Source: Pseudomonadota bacterium (GTDB lineage: Bacteria > Pseudomonadota > Gammaproteobacteria > CALCKW01). From it: DNA of 64,000 nucleotides. This document shows, piece by piece, positions 17,669 to 26,447 of the stretch; positions within the stretch are counted from its first letter, which is position 1; each line of letters opens with the position of its first letter. Where the stretch lies: positions 1 through 64,000 of the forward strand of contig JBCCUP010000012.1 of NCBI GenBank assembly GCA_039196715.1, in the 5' to 3' direction. Under the pieces are notes generated by a model. It worked only from the letters and a program-made list of their open reading frames with translations. It did not search any database and was not told the origin of the DNA. The position numbers and the translations under genes are program-made.

Positions 17669-18628
17669 ATGCGCTTCCCAACCCAGGCTGTCACCGCGTG
17701 CGCGCTGGCTGCGACCCTGTCTGTCGGTGTCTCGGTTTCGACCGTTGCACAGGCGGCGTACCCCGAAAAACCGGTGAGTTTCATTGTGCCGTGGCCGCCG
17801 GGCGACCTCGAAGACGTGCTCACGCGCATGATCGCCGAAGACTTCCAGGCCGAGTACGGTGTGCCCGCCGCTGTGGTCAACAAGCCCGGTGGCGGCGGCG
17901 GTCCGTTTCCGGGAGCCATTGAAACTGCGGCGGCACCGGCCGACGGCTACACCATCGGCTCGTTCATCATCGCGATTCCCGTGATCGGCGACACGATCGG
18001 CATTCCCGAGCTCGACCCAATGCCGTTCGAGCCGCTCGGCAACTTCCTGACCTACCCATTCGTGATCGCCGCGTCCGGCAACGCGCCCTACGACGACATG
18101 GCCGGGTTGGCCGAGTACGCCAAGTCCAACGATGTCGCGCTCGGCCACTTCGGTGCGCCGCTGGTGCCGACCAAAGTGACCCTGGCCGCAGCCGACGCGA
18201 TGGGCTTCGAGTTCGCCGCCGATGCGGCCTTTGATGCGTTGGACTGCAACACCCTGAAGTCCGGTGACGCCGACGTGATCAACACCACCGTCCAGCTGAT
18301 CCTGCCGTGCCTCGACGAGGTCAAGGTGCTGGCTTCGATCGGTGCCGAGCGCCTCAGCGTCACACCTGACACGCCGACGGTGCAGGAGATGATCCCGGAG
18401 CTGGACATCAGCCTCTGGAACGGCCTGTTCGTGCACAAGGACACTCCGCAGGACGTCCGCGACAAGATCATCGCCGTGGCAAAGAAGACCGTGCTGTCAG
18501 ACCGCGCTCAGGAACTCGCTGCGCAGACCGGTGCCCTCGTGTACTGGCAGGACGCGGACGCGGTGACCGAGCAGATCGCGAAAGACAAGCTGAGTTTCGA
18601 GGCGATCAACACCGCGCTCGCCGAGTAA
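17669..18628 (+). CDS. Tripartite tricarboxylate transporter (TctC/Bug) binding protein
   Basis: Periplasmic solute-binding protein, about 319 aa from ATG 17669 (AGAGGA 8 bases upstream; ATG 17642 also in frame). The signal peptide ends VSTVAQAAYPEKPV, and the family features follow: IVPWPPGD at the first strand and KPGGGGG in the ligand loop. Bug proteins bind carboxylic acids. No tctA or tctB membrane genes are adjacent, so this is an orphan receptor that must use membrane partners elsewhere or act in sensing. A strong terminator closes the unit. Confidence 0.82.
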   Translation: MRFPTQAVTACALAATLSVGVSVSTVAQAAYPEKPVSFIVPWPPGDLEDVLTRMIAEDFQAEYGVPAAVVNKPGGGGGPFPGAIETAAAPADGYTIGSFIIAIPVIGDTIGIPELDPMPFEPLGNFLTYPFVIAASGNAPYDDMAGLAEYAKSNDVALGHFGAPLVPTKVTLAAADAMGFEFAADAAFDALDCNTLKSGDADVINTTVQLILPCLDEVKVLASIGAERLSVTPDTPTVQEMIPELDISLWNGLFVHKDTPQDVRDKIIAVAKKTVLSDRAQELAAQTGALVYWQDADAVTEQIAKDKLSFEAINTALAE

Positions 18629-18644
18629 GCGGACGTCCCGCCAG

Positions 18645-18679
18645 CGCCCGCCGTCGCTGCGCGTGACGGCGGGCGTTTT
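18645..18679 (+). terminator. Rho-independent terminator after the TctC-type gene
   Basis: Perfect 11-base stem CGCCCGCCGTC / GACGGCGGGCG with a 9-base loop, followed at once by TTTT and a further T-rich stretch. It begins 17 bases after the stop codon. Confidence 0.85.
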
Positions 18680-18740
18680 CGTGTTTGACAGACGGGCTGG
18701 CCGTTGGCCCGTTGCGCTTCAACCGACCGCTTGCCTTCCG

Positions 18741-18785
18741 CCGACGTACCGTCCGCCCGCGTACCGTCCGCCCGCGTACCGTCAG
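18741..18785. repeat. Three tandem 15-base repeats
   Basis: Three adjoining copies of a 15-base unit (consensus CCCGCGTACCGTCCG) with small differences at the ends. It lies in the leader region before the Gfo/Idh/MocA gene. Function unknown; it could be a slippage-prone spacer or a protein-binding array. Confidence 0.6.
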
Positions 18786-18894
18786 AAACAACGCGGTGCG
18801 GGGACACGCGACTGCCCCCGATGGGCGTTGGAATTTATACTGTGCTGGCCGCGCCCGCGCAGGGCGCAACCGTCAACCGTACAGGGGTCACGGC

Positions 18895-19875
18895 ATGTTT
18901 CGATGGGGAGTGCTCTCCACAGCCAAGATTGCCCGGGAACACGTGATTCCGGCCATCCAACAATCGCACCGGGGCGTCGTCGCCGGCATTGCCAGCCGCG
19001 ACGTGGCACGCGCCCGCGCGGTCGCAGAGTGCTGCCAGATTCCCCGCGTGTACGACAACTACGACGCGATGCTGCGGGCCGATGACATCGACGGGGTGTA
19101 CATCGCCGTGACCACGGCGCAGCACGTCGAGTGGACGCTCGCGGCGATTGCCGCGGGCAAGCCGGTGCTGTGCGAAAAGCCGCTCGCGCTCGACACCGAC
19201 ACCGTGGCCCGTGTCGCCGACGCCGCGGACGCGGCGGGGGTGTTGGTGGCCGAGGCCTTCATGGTGCACTACCACCCGCAGTGGGCGCGTGTGCGCGACT
19301 GGATTGCCGAGGGTGCAATCGGCGAACTGAAGCATGTGCAGGGGGCGTTCAGCTACCGCAACGTCGACCCCGACAACATGCGCAACCGGCCGGAGCTCGG
19401 CGGTGGGGCGGTGCCGGACATCGGTGTCTACCCGGTCGTCACCACACGCTTCGTCAGCGGCTGCGAGCCGCTGTCCGCGTCAGCGCGGATCGACCGCGAC
19501 CCGGAGTTCGGCACCGACCGCTATGCGGCGTTCACGCTGGCCTTTCCCGGCTTCGACGCGCAGTTCTACGTGTCGAGTCAGATGCACCTCTACCAGTCCA
19601 TGCACTTCGCCGGCACCACCGGCTGGATTGCCGTCGACGCGCCGTTCAACGCGGGCAACTACGGTCACGCCGTGGTGCGGCTGAACACCCCGGCGGGCGA
19701 GCAGGTGGTGCGGTTTGCGGACAACCAGTACGCGTTGCAGGCCGACGCCTTTGCCGAGGCCGCAACGGGCGGTGCCAACCGCTGCTTCACGCTCGAGAAC
19801 TCGGTGCACAATCAACGTGCGATCGACGCCATCTACCGTGCAGCGGCGTCAGCGCAGGTGGAAACGGTCGCCTGA
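18895..19875 (+). CDS. Gfo/Idh/MocA-family oxidoreductase
   Basis: NAD(P)-dependent dehydrogenase of about 326 aa. It has a Rossmann start (WGVLSTAKIAREHVIPAI), the conserved CEKPLALD motif with the EKP catalytic lysine, and the C-terminal GGGAVPDIGVYPV segment typical of D-xylose- or dihydrodiol-dehydrogenase-like members. The substrate is likely a sugar or cyclic diol. The frame is open upstream to 18685 but that part runs through the tandem repeats; ATG 18895 with AGGGG before it begins the family homology. Confidence 0.85.
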   Translation: MFRWGVLSTAKIAREHVIPAIQQSHRGVVAGIASRDVARARAVAECCQIPRVYDNYDAMLRADDIDGVYIAVTTAQHVEWTLAAIAAGKPVLCEKPLALDTDTVARVADAADAAGVLVAEAFMVHYHPQWARVRDWIAEGAIGELKHVQGAFSYRNVDPDNMRNRPELGGGAVPDIGVYPVVTTRFVSGCEPLSASARIDRDPEFGTDRYAAFTLAFPGFDAQFYVSSQMHLYQSMHFAGTTGWIAVDAPFNAGNYGHAVVRLNTPAGEQVVRFADNQYALQADAFAEAATGGANRCFTLENSVHNQRAIDAIYRAAASAQVETVA

Positions 19876-19883
19876 CGGCGGCC

Positions 19884-20912
19884 TCACTGCCACTCGGCGC
19901 GGCCCTCGGGAATGATTTCCACCCGCCGGTTGCGCCGGTGCTCGCCCGCGGCCAGCACCAGTGGCAGCGCTTCGCCGTGCGGATGTACCACCACGCGCAG
20001 CCCCTTCACGGCCCCACGCAGGTAGCGCGCGACGGCTTCGGCCCGCCGCTTCGAGAGCATCAGGTTGTCGTGCGGCGTACCCACGCCGTCGGCGTGGCCG
20101 TGGAGATTCACGCGGACCGGGCGCGGCCCGGCCTGCCACAGGGCCACGTGACGAGCCAGCAGCTCGGTGGCTTCGCGGCTCAGCGACGCGTCGCCCGGGG
20201 CAAAGAACACCCGATCGGCGTCGGTGGTATTGAAGATCGCTTCCTGTATGAGTTTGACCGCTGGCGCCGGTTGCACATCCTGTTTCAGCGCCGCGGTCGG
20301 CGGTGCGATCGGGATAGCCAGTGCGGCCGCCGCTGCTGCCTTGGCCGCGGCTTCGGCGGCGAGGTTGGCACGCCGCTCGCGCTCGGCGGCGCTCGCGCGC
20401 GTCTGGCAGTCGTGGAAGCCGTGCGCGCGCAGGCCGAATTCGGTCACGTTGGCCGTCAATCCCAGGGTGCCCTCGACCACGCCGAGCTCGGCGCTGAGGT
20501 GGTAGCCGTCCTGCATCGCCTGGTAGGCCCGCTCGGCGTCCTTGCCCGTGATCGTGACCGAATGGGTCTCGCTCGGCCCGGGAAAATCCGTGATCGGGAA
20601 GCCGGTGAGGTCCGGCCGCCAGACCGGCGCAGTGGCCTGGACCGTGATCGCGCTGTCGGCGAGTGGCAGCTCGCTCTGCAGCTGCAGCAGCAGCGGCGAA
20701 TCGCCGCGCTGGTCGAACACCACCTTGCCGAAACGCGGTACCTGGTGCACGAGGCGGCAGCGGCGGTCTTCCTCGCGGAACTCCCAGGTGCTGTGGTATG
20801 TGTCGGCGCCGCGGTGCGCGCTGTGCACTGACGCCATCACCGCTGGGGTGGCGGCCAGTGCGACCAGGCCGAGCAGGGTCGAAAAGGGGAGTCGACAGGC
20901 AAGAGCGGTCAT
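19884..20912 (-). CDS. MotY-like OmpA-domain protein
   Basis: Exported protein of about 342 aa. After a signal peptide (ending AVMASVHSA) the N-terminal domain resembles flagellar MotY (CRLVHQVPRFGKVVFDQRG), and the last 110 residues are an OmpA-like peptidoglycan-binding domain with VNLHGHADGVGTPHDNLMLS and KRRAEAVARYL. An Ala-rich linker joins them. MotY forms the T-ring of sodium-type polar flagellar motors. No flagellar genes lie nearby, so a general envelope role is possible. It is convergent with the Gfo/Idh/MocA gene. Confidence 0.7.
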   Translation of the reverse strand: MTALACRLPFSTLLGLVALAATPAVMASVHSAHRGADTYHSTWEFREEDRRCRLVHQVPRFGKVVFDQRGDSPLLLQLQSELPLADSAITVQATAPVWRPDLTGFPITDFPGPSETHSVTITGKDAERAYQAMQDGYHLSAELGVVEGTLGLTANVTEFGLRAHGFHDCQTRASAAERERRANLAAEAAAKAAAAAALAIPIAPPTAALKQDVQPAPAVKLIQEAIFNTTDADRVFFAPGDASLSREATELLARHVALWQAGPRPVRVNLHGHADGVGTPHDNLMLSKRRAEAVARYLRGAVKGLRVVVHPHGEALPLVLAAGEHRRNRRVEIIPEGRAEWQ

Positions 20913-21009
20913 CGTCTGGCTACCGGGGCGCACACACGTGGCTGAGGGTCATCAGGAAATCGGCCAATCCGCCGAGAACTTCAACACACCCCGGCGCGAA
21001 CCCACCGCG

Positions 21010-21315
21010 ATGCACGATCCCCTGGCCAGTCTCAGTGAGCGGCGCGAACGCTACCGCATCGCCCTGTCCGGTTCGGTGTGGGGCGTGGACGCGCGGGGCG
21101 ACGCGCTCGAGGTGGTGTTGACCGACCTCAGCGCCACCGGCCTGTCCTGCGTCTCGCAGACCGCACCACTGCCGGGCACGCAGTTGACCGTGCACGTGCA
21201 ACTGCACCCGGCAGACTCGGTGCCGATCGTTGGCGAGGCGGTCGTTGTGAACACGGCGCTTCGGGCGGACGGCCGCTACCACATCTGTTGTCGATCCACA
21301 CTGCCGTTGCAGTGA
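21010..21315 (+). CDS. Single-domain PilZ protein
   Basis: Short protein of about 101 aa from ATG 21010. It has the PilZ layout: an RRERYRI start that carries the RxxxR c-di-GMP contact, then LTDLSATGLSC, equivalent to the D/NxSxxG motif. It probably binds c-di-GMP and acts through an unknown partner. The open frame runs upstream to 20542 on the opposite strand of the MotY-like gene, which is a shadow. Confidence 0.75.
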   Translation: MHDPLASLSERRERYRIALSGSVWGVDARGDALEVVLTDLSATGLSCVSQTAPLPGTQLTVHVQLHPADSVPIVGEAVVVNTALRADGRYHICCRSTLPLQ

Positions 21316-21387
21316 GCGCGGCAGCCGCGTGCCTTGTCATTCGGCAAACCGGCTCCACCTTGTCGGTTTGGCTGTGGAGACCGGGCG

Positions 21388-23178
21388 TTGCGCGGACGCG
21401 ACCGACCGACGGAAGACCCGTCGATTGACATCAGCAGGGCCGTGCGCCACGCGTACGGCCTGCTCGGTTACCTCTGGGGTCTGAGAAGCCGAATCGGCTT
21501 CGCGCTGTCGTGTCTGCTGCTCGCCAAGCTGGCCACGGTCTCGGTGCCCTGGACGCTCAAAGGCATTGTCGACGGACTCGAAGCGCAGGGCCCGCTGCTG
21601 GTGCCGCTGGCCCTGGTGGCGGCCTACGGCGCGCTGCGCCTGGCCAGCTCCGGTTTCAATGAGCTGCGCGACGTGCTGTTCGCGCGCGTGCGCTACACCG
21701 CGATGCACCGCCTGTCGGTCGCTCTGCTCGCGCACCTGCACCGCCAGGGTCACCGCTTTCACCTCGAGCGCAACACCGGCGCCATTTCGCGCGACCTCGA
21801 GCGCGGCACGGCCTCGCTCAGCGAACTGCTCAACTACCTGGTGCTCAGCATCGTGCCGACGCTCGCCGAGCTGTTGCTCGTGCTCGCAATCATGGCCTTT
21901 CAGTTTTCACCGAGCTACGCCGGGATAACCGTGGCTGCGGTCGGCCTCTACGCGTTCTTCACCCTGCGCTTCATGGACTGGCGCGCGCGCTACCGCCTGG
22001 AGCAGAACCGGCTCGATTCCGAGGCGAACGGGCGTGCCATCGACAGCCTGTTGAACCACGAGACGGTCAAGAGCTTTGGCAACGAGGCGCGTGAGCGCGA
22101 CGCCTACGATACGCTGCTGGCCGACTGGTCGAGCGCCGCACAGAAATCGCAGCTGTCGATGTCGGTGCTCAATGTCGGCCAGGCCGCTATCGTCGGACTC
22201 GGCGTCACGGCAATCCTGCTGCTGGCTGTGCGCGATGTCGCGACCGGCACCTACAGCCTCGGTGATCTCGTGATGCTCAACGCGCTGCTGTTGCAGCTGT
22301 TCATCCCGCTCAACGTGTTGGGCGTCGTCTACCGCTCGATGCGCTATGCGCTGATCAACATGGAGCGCCTCGTGAACCTGCTCGACCACACGCCCGACGT
22401 GGTCGATGCGCCGGGCGCGACGCCGCTGGCAGCGGGGCCGGGCCGGGTCGAATTCGACCGCGTTCAGTTCCGCTACGACGACCGCCCCATTCTCGACGAG
22501 GTGAGTTTCGCTGTGGAGCCCGGCCAGAAAGTGGCGATCGTCGGCCCCTCGGGCGCGGGCAAGTCGACCCTGGCGCGGTTGCTGTTCCGGTTCTTCGACC
22601 CGACTGGCGGGCGGATCACCATCGACGGCCAACCGCTCGCCGAGGCGACACTCGAGAGCGTCCGGGCAAGGCTCGCGCTCGTGCCGCAGGACACGGTGCT
22701 GTTCAACGACACGCTTGGCCGCAACCTCGAATACGCCAAGCCCGGGGCGTCCGACGCGGTGCTGCTCGAGGCCCTCGACGCAGCGGACCTCGGCGACTTC
22801 GTCCGCGCCCTGCCCAACGGGTTGGACACGCTGGTGGGCGAGCGCGGGTTGAAGCTCTCGGGCGGGGAGAAGCAGCGGGTGGCGATTGCGCGGGCGCTGT
22901 TGCGGGCCGCGCCGATCGTCGTCTTCGACGAGGCCACCAGCAGCCTCGACAGCCAGTCGGAGCAGCAGATCCTGACGGCGTTACGCCGTCTGCAGGCGCG
23001 CAGCACCAGCCTCGTGATCGCGCACCGGTTGTCGACAGTCGTGGACGCCGATCAGATCGTGGTGCTCGACGGCGGACGCGTGGTTGAGCAGGGCACCCAC
23101 AGCGCGCTGGTGGCGCAACGGGGGTTGTACGCGCGGCTCTGGACCAGCCAGCAGCAGAGGGCCGTCGCGGCCGACTGA
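21388..23178 (+). CDS. Atm1-like ABC exporter (fused permease-ATPase)
   Basis: Half-transporter of about 596 aa with an N-terminal six-helix membrane domain (residues ~30-320) and a C-terminal ATPase. Walker A is GPSGAGKST, the signature is LSGGEKQRVAIARALL, Walker B is IVVFDEATSSLD, and the H-loop is IAHRLSTV. NSLLNHETVKSFGNE in the membrane part and the overall order match heavy-metal/glutathione-conjugate exporters of the Atm1/HMT1 group. TTG 21388 has GGAGA 7 bases upstream; a TTG at 21334 and a GTG at 21442 are alternatives. Confidence 0.83.
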   Translation: MRGRDRPTEDPSIDISRAVRHAYGLLGYLWGLRSRIGFALSCLLLAKLATVSVPWTLKGIVDGLEAQGPLLVPLALVAAYGALRLASSGFNELRDVLFARVRYTAMHRLSVALLAHLHRQGHRFHLERNTGAISRDLERGTASLSELLNYLVLSIVPTLAELLLVLAIMAFQFSPSYAGITVAAVGLYAFFTLRFMDWRARYRLEQNRLDSEANGRAIDSLLNHETVKSFGNEARERDAYDTLLADWSSAAQKSQLSMSVLNVGQAAIVGLGVTAILLLAVRDVATGTYSLGDLVMLNALLLQLFIPLNVLGVVYRSMRYALINMERLVNLLDHTPDVVDAPGATPLAAGPGRVEFDRVQFRYDDRPILDEVSFAVEPGQKVAIVGPSGAGKSTLARLLFRFFDPTGGRITIDGQPLAEATLESVRARLALVPQDTVLFNDTLGRNLEYAKPGASDAVLLEALDAADLGDFVRALPNGLDTLVGERGLKLSGGEKQRVAIARALLRAAPIVVFDEATSSLDSQSEQQILTALRRLQARSTSLVIAHRLSTVVDADQIVVLDGGRVVEQGTHSALVAQRGLYARLWTSQQQRAVAAD

Positions 23179-23205
23179 GTACGCGGCCGTTCACCACGCA
23201 CGGCG

Positions 23206-23748
23206 TCAGGCGCGGATGAGTTGCAGGAATTCCTGGCGGGTGTTCACGTCGCGGCGAAAACGGCCGAGCATGCACGAGGTGGTCATGGTCGAGTTCTGTT
23301 TCTGCACGCCGCGCATCATCATGCACATGTGCTGGGCCTCGATCACCACCGCGGCGCCCTGGCCATCGGTAACATCGAGCACGGCCGTCGCAATCTGCCG
23401 GGTCAGGTTCTCCTGAATCTGCAGGCGGCGGGCAAACATGTCGACGATGCGGGCGACTTTCGACAGGCCGATGACCTTGCCGGACGGTAAATACGCGACG
23501 TGCGCCTTGCCGATGAACGGCAAGAGGTGGTGCTCGCACAGCGAGTAGAGCTCGATGTTGCGCACGATGACCATCTCCTCGGAATCCGATTCGAACACCG
23601 CGTTGTTGAGGATGTCCTCGAGCGACTGCCCGTAGCCTTGAGTCAGAAACTGCAGCGCCTTCGCGGCCCGTTTCGGCGTGTCGAGCAGACCCTCGCGCGT
23701 CGGGTCCTCGCCGATGTCTCTGAGAATGGATTCGAAGTGCGCTTGCAT
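23206..23748 (-). CDS. folE: GTP cyclohydrolase I
   Basis: Enzyme converting GTP to dihydroneopterin triphosphate, the first step of folate synthesis. About 180 aa from ATG 23748. It carries the zinc site [10 protein letters not shown] (Cys and His) with the distal Cys in QHMCMMMRG, and the GTP-binding [20 protein letters not shown], so it is the zinc-dependent type IA enzyme. Convergent with the ABC exporter. Confidence 0.93.
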   Translation of the reverse strand: MQAHFESILRDIGEDPTREGLLDTPKRAAKALQFLTQGYGQSLEDILNNAVFESDSEEMVIVRNIELYSLCEHHLLPFIGKAHVAYLPSGKVIGLSKVARIVDMFARRLQIQENLTRQIATAVLDVTDGQGAAVVIEAQHMCMMMRGVQKQNSTMTTSCMLGRFRRDVNTRQEFLQLIRA

Positions 23749-23975
23749 GCTGTGCCCCTGACGATCGCGCGCCATTCTAGCCCAAAGGCCGGCGTGGGCG
23801 CCGGTGTGTCGTACCGTGAGCCGTCGTCAGAGACACTGCCGCCGTTGGCCGAGGCACGCTATCTGCAGTGGCGATGCAAAGGCCTTTGCGCCGCGTCGCG
23901 AGGTCGTGTGCCCGCGTGTGCGTGCCGGCGAGGTGTTGGCCGGTCGCGCCGACCCCGACGACAGTGAGCAGATCG

Positions 23976-26447
23976 ATGGCGTTTTTTCACAGAGACAACC
24001 CCTGGCTTCCGCCGCTGGGCGCACTCGCAGCCGGGTGCCTCAGCGTGGTAATCGGTGTCACGCTCGTGCGTGGGCCGGCCGCGCCCGAAGCCGAGTCCGC
24101 GCCGCGCACGGGCGCGCTGCTCACCGGGGTGGCCGAGTTTCAGACCCGCATCCGCTCGGTGCACAGCGGGCTGTGCGCCACACTCAGTATCATCAACCAG
24201 AACAACGGAAATCCGGTTGCGCAGCAGAGCTGTGCAACCAACTCGCTGCACCGCTGGACCGTGGAGCAGTTGCCCAATGGCGATGACCGTTACCGCATTC
24301 GGCGGCATTTCGATGGCAAGTGCCTGGAGGCTAATTCGGACAACACGGTTAGCCCGCGCGTCCACGTCTGGACATGCCACCAGGGCGACACGGCGCGACC
24401 AACGATCTCGGCCGACGCGCAACTGTGGAGGCTTGAAGCGCAAACTGGGTCCGACTACCGGATACGCTCGGTGTTGACCGGTGAAGCGCTGGTGGTACAA
24501 GGCGGCAGCTACAGCAACGGCGCGCTGCTTACGCTGCGAACAGCGAGCGGTTCCAGCGACGAGAGCTGGGCCTTTGATGCCCGCGTGAACACCGCGCCGG
24601 ACCTCGCGGTGCGCGGCCAGTGGGGACCGCTGTTCGGCTGGCCTTTCGTACCGGTTCACGTCGCCATGCTGCCCGACAACAAGCTACTGAGCTGGTCCTC
24701 GAACGAGCGCGACGAATTCAAGAACGTGGCGGTGCAGGGCACGCACAGCGCGGTCTACGACATCGAGACCGGCACGTTCAGCGAGACCTACGAGCAACCT
24801 CACGACATGTTCTGCGCGGGCACCTCGCTGTTGTCCGATGGCCGTGTGTTGGCCTCGGGCGGCAACGCAACAACCTACGCCGGCAGCGTGTTCGACCCGG
24901 ATTCCAGCACCTGGGAGTCGGGCGGCACGATGCGCCACGCACGTTGGTACGGCACACAGCTTACGCTGTCCGACGGCGACGCCTTCGCGACCTTTGCGCG
25001 TCGCGGCCAGGAGATACCAGAGCGCTACTCGCCGGCGAACTCGGTCTGGACCGAAGTTCCCGGAGCGAGCATGGTGCCGCTACGCAACGAACAGGACGCG
25101 ACCAACAGTCTCATCACTTCCGGTGTCGCCGACATGCAGTGGTACGCCTTTATGCACGTCGCGCCGGACGGCCGCGTCATCCAGACCGGGCCGACGCAGA
25201 CCCTGCACTGGTTCGACGCCAACGGGGTCGGCAGCGTCGAAGACACCGGCGTGCAGATGGCGCGCAACCGCCAGTTCGGCGCGGCGGTGATGTACCGGCC
25301 GGGCAAGATCCTGATCAGCGGTGGCTCAGACCCGATCCGCACCGATGTGACCAGTGAGTTCGGCAATCCACTTGGCGGCACCGAAACCGCCGTGACTGTT
25401 GATGTCTCGGGTGCGAGCCCGGTGGTGACCTCGGTCGAATCCATGCAATACGCGCGCGTCCAGCACAACGCGGTGGTGTTGCCCAACGGCGAAGTGCTGG
25501 TGGTGGGCGGCGACGCCTGGGGCAAGTTGTTCAGCGACCGCTTTGCCGTGCACGAGAGTGAAATCTGGAACCCTGACACCGAACGCTGGCGCACCGCCGA
25601 CAGTGTCAGCACCCCGCGCACCTACCACTCCTGGGCCATCCTGATGCAGGACGGCCGCGTCATGAGTGGTGGCGGTGGCCTCTGCGGCACCTGCGGCGTG
25701 AACCACCGCACGGCGCAGATCTTCACGCCGCCGTACCTGTACGCGGCCGACGGCAGTGCCGCGGTTCGGCCGGCACTCGGCACCGTGTCGGCCACGCTGC
25801 ATGCGGGCGAATCGCTCTACGCCAGCGTTAGCGCGACGGCGAGCAAGCCGAAATTCGCTCTGGTCCGGCTCTCCAGCGTCACCCACGCAATCAACACAGA
25901 CCAGCGTTGGATTCCGCTGACGCCGACCACGCTTGACCCCGGGCTGTTCCAGGTTGACCTGCCGGCCAACCCGAATGTGTTGATCCCGGGCAACTATTGG
26001 CTGTTCGCCTACGACGACGCGGGCACCCCGTCGATGGGCCACCTGGTGCAGATCGAAGCGGGCCAGCGTGGCAGCGACAGCCCGCCGGTGGTGCCCAGTG
26101 CGCTGTCGGTCGACATCGAGCCGGGCAGCGCCATCGACCTGACCCTGGCGTTGTTTGAGCCCGATGGCCAGAGCGTGCTGTTTTCCGCGGACGCCTTGCC
26201 GCTCGGGCTCACACTGGACCGGGCGACCGGGCGCATCTCCGGCGTGCCGAGCGACGCGATTCCGAGCACCCGTTTCTCGGTGTCGGACGGCCAGAACACG
26301 GCCGAGGGCGTGATCACCTGGCGCGTCCCCACGGCGGGCAAGGCCTCGTCGGGTGGCGGCGCACTCGGCCTGGCGTGGCTGGTGGCCAGTGGGCTGTGGT
26401 TTGGCGCCCGGCGACGCCGTGCAAACCCGTGGCCTGCTAGTTGCTGA
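23976..26447 (+). CDS. Secreted galactose-oxidase-type copper radical oxidase with ricin-type lectin domain
   Basis: About 823 aa from ATG 23976. N-terminal membrane/signal segment (residues ~10-30), then a ricin-type beta-trefoil lectin (~55-210), a kelch beta-propeller and a galactose-oxidase C-terminal domain. The copper-radical residues of galactose oxidase are all present: Cys280 in DMFCAG (thioether Cys), Tyr325 in ARWYGTQLTLSDG, Tyr550-His551 in RTYHSWAILMQDGR, and His637 in THAINTDQRWIPLT; GGGGLCGTC is also conserved. The enzyme would oxidise primary alcohols or aldehydes with O2, giving peroxide. The tail SGGGALGLAWLVASGLWF then ARRRR is a GlyGly-CTERM-like sorting signal, suggesting rhombosortase processing. 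It overlaps the next gene by 7 bases if that gene starts at TTG 26441. Confidence 0.82.
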   Translation: MAFFHRDNPWLPPLGALAAGCLSVVIGVTLVRGPAAPEAESAPRTGALLTGVAEFQTRIRSVHSGLCATLSIINQNNGNPVAQQSCATNSLHRWTVEQLPNGDDRYRIRRHFDGKCLEANSDNTVSPRVHVWTCHQGDTARPTISADAQLWRLEAQTGSDYRIRSVLTGEALVVQGGSYSNGALLTLRTASGSSDESWAFDARVNTAPDLAVRGQWGPLFGWPFVPVHVAMLPDNKLLSWSSNERDEFKNVAVQGTHSAVYDIETGTFSETYEQPHDMFCAGTSLLSDGRVLASGGNATTYAGSVFDPDSSTWESGGTMRHARWYGTQLTLSDGDAFATFARRGQEIPERYSPANSVWTEVPGASMVPLRNEQDATNSLITSGVADMQWYAFMHVAPDGRVIQTGPTQTLHWFDANGVGSVEDTGVQMARNRQFGAAVMYRPGKILISGGSDPIRTDVTSEFGNPLGGTETAVTVDVSGASPVVTSVESMQYARVQHNAVVLPNGEVLVVGGDAWGKLFSDRFAVHESEIWNPDTERWRTADSVSTPRTYHSWAILMQDGRVMSGGGGLCGTCGVNHRTAQIFTPPYLYAADGSAAVRPALGTVSATLHAGESLYASVSATASKPKFALVRLSSVTHAINTDQRWIPLTPTTLDPGLFQVDLPANPNVLIPGNYWLFAYDDAGTPSMGHLVQIEAGQRGSDSPPVVPSALSVDIEPGSAIDLTLALFEPDGQSVLFSADALPLGLTLDRATGRISGVPSDAIPSTRFSVSDGQNTAEGVITWRVPTAGKASSGGGALGLAWLVASGLWFGARRRRANPWPASC

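Noticed and set aside
18741-18785. CRISPR-like repeats.
   Set aside because: Units are 15 bases, directly adjoining, with no spacers and no cas genes.
19131-20831. 566-codon plus-strand frame across the Gfo/Idh/MocA and MotY-like genes.
   Set aside because: It shadows two well-supported genes in other frames and reads as Arg-rich low-complexity sequence.
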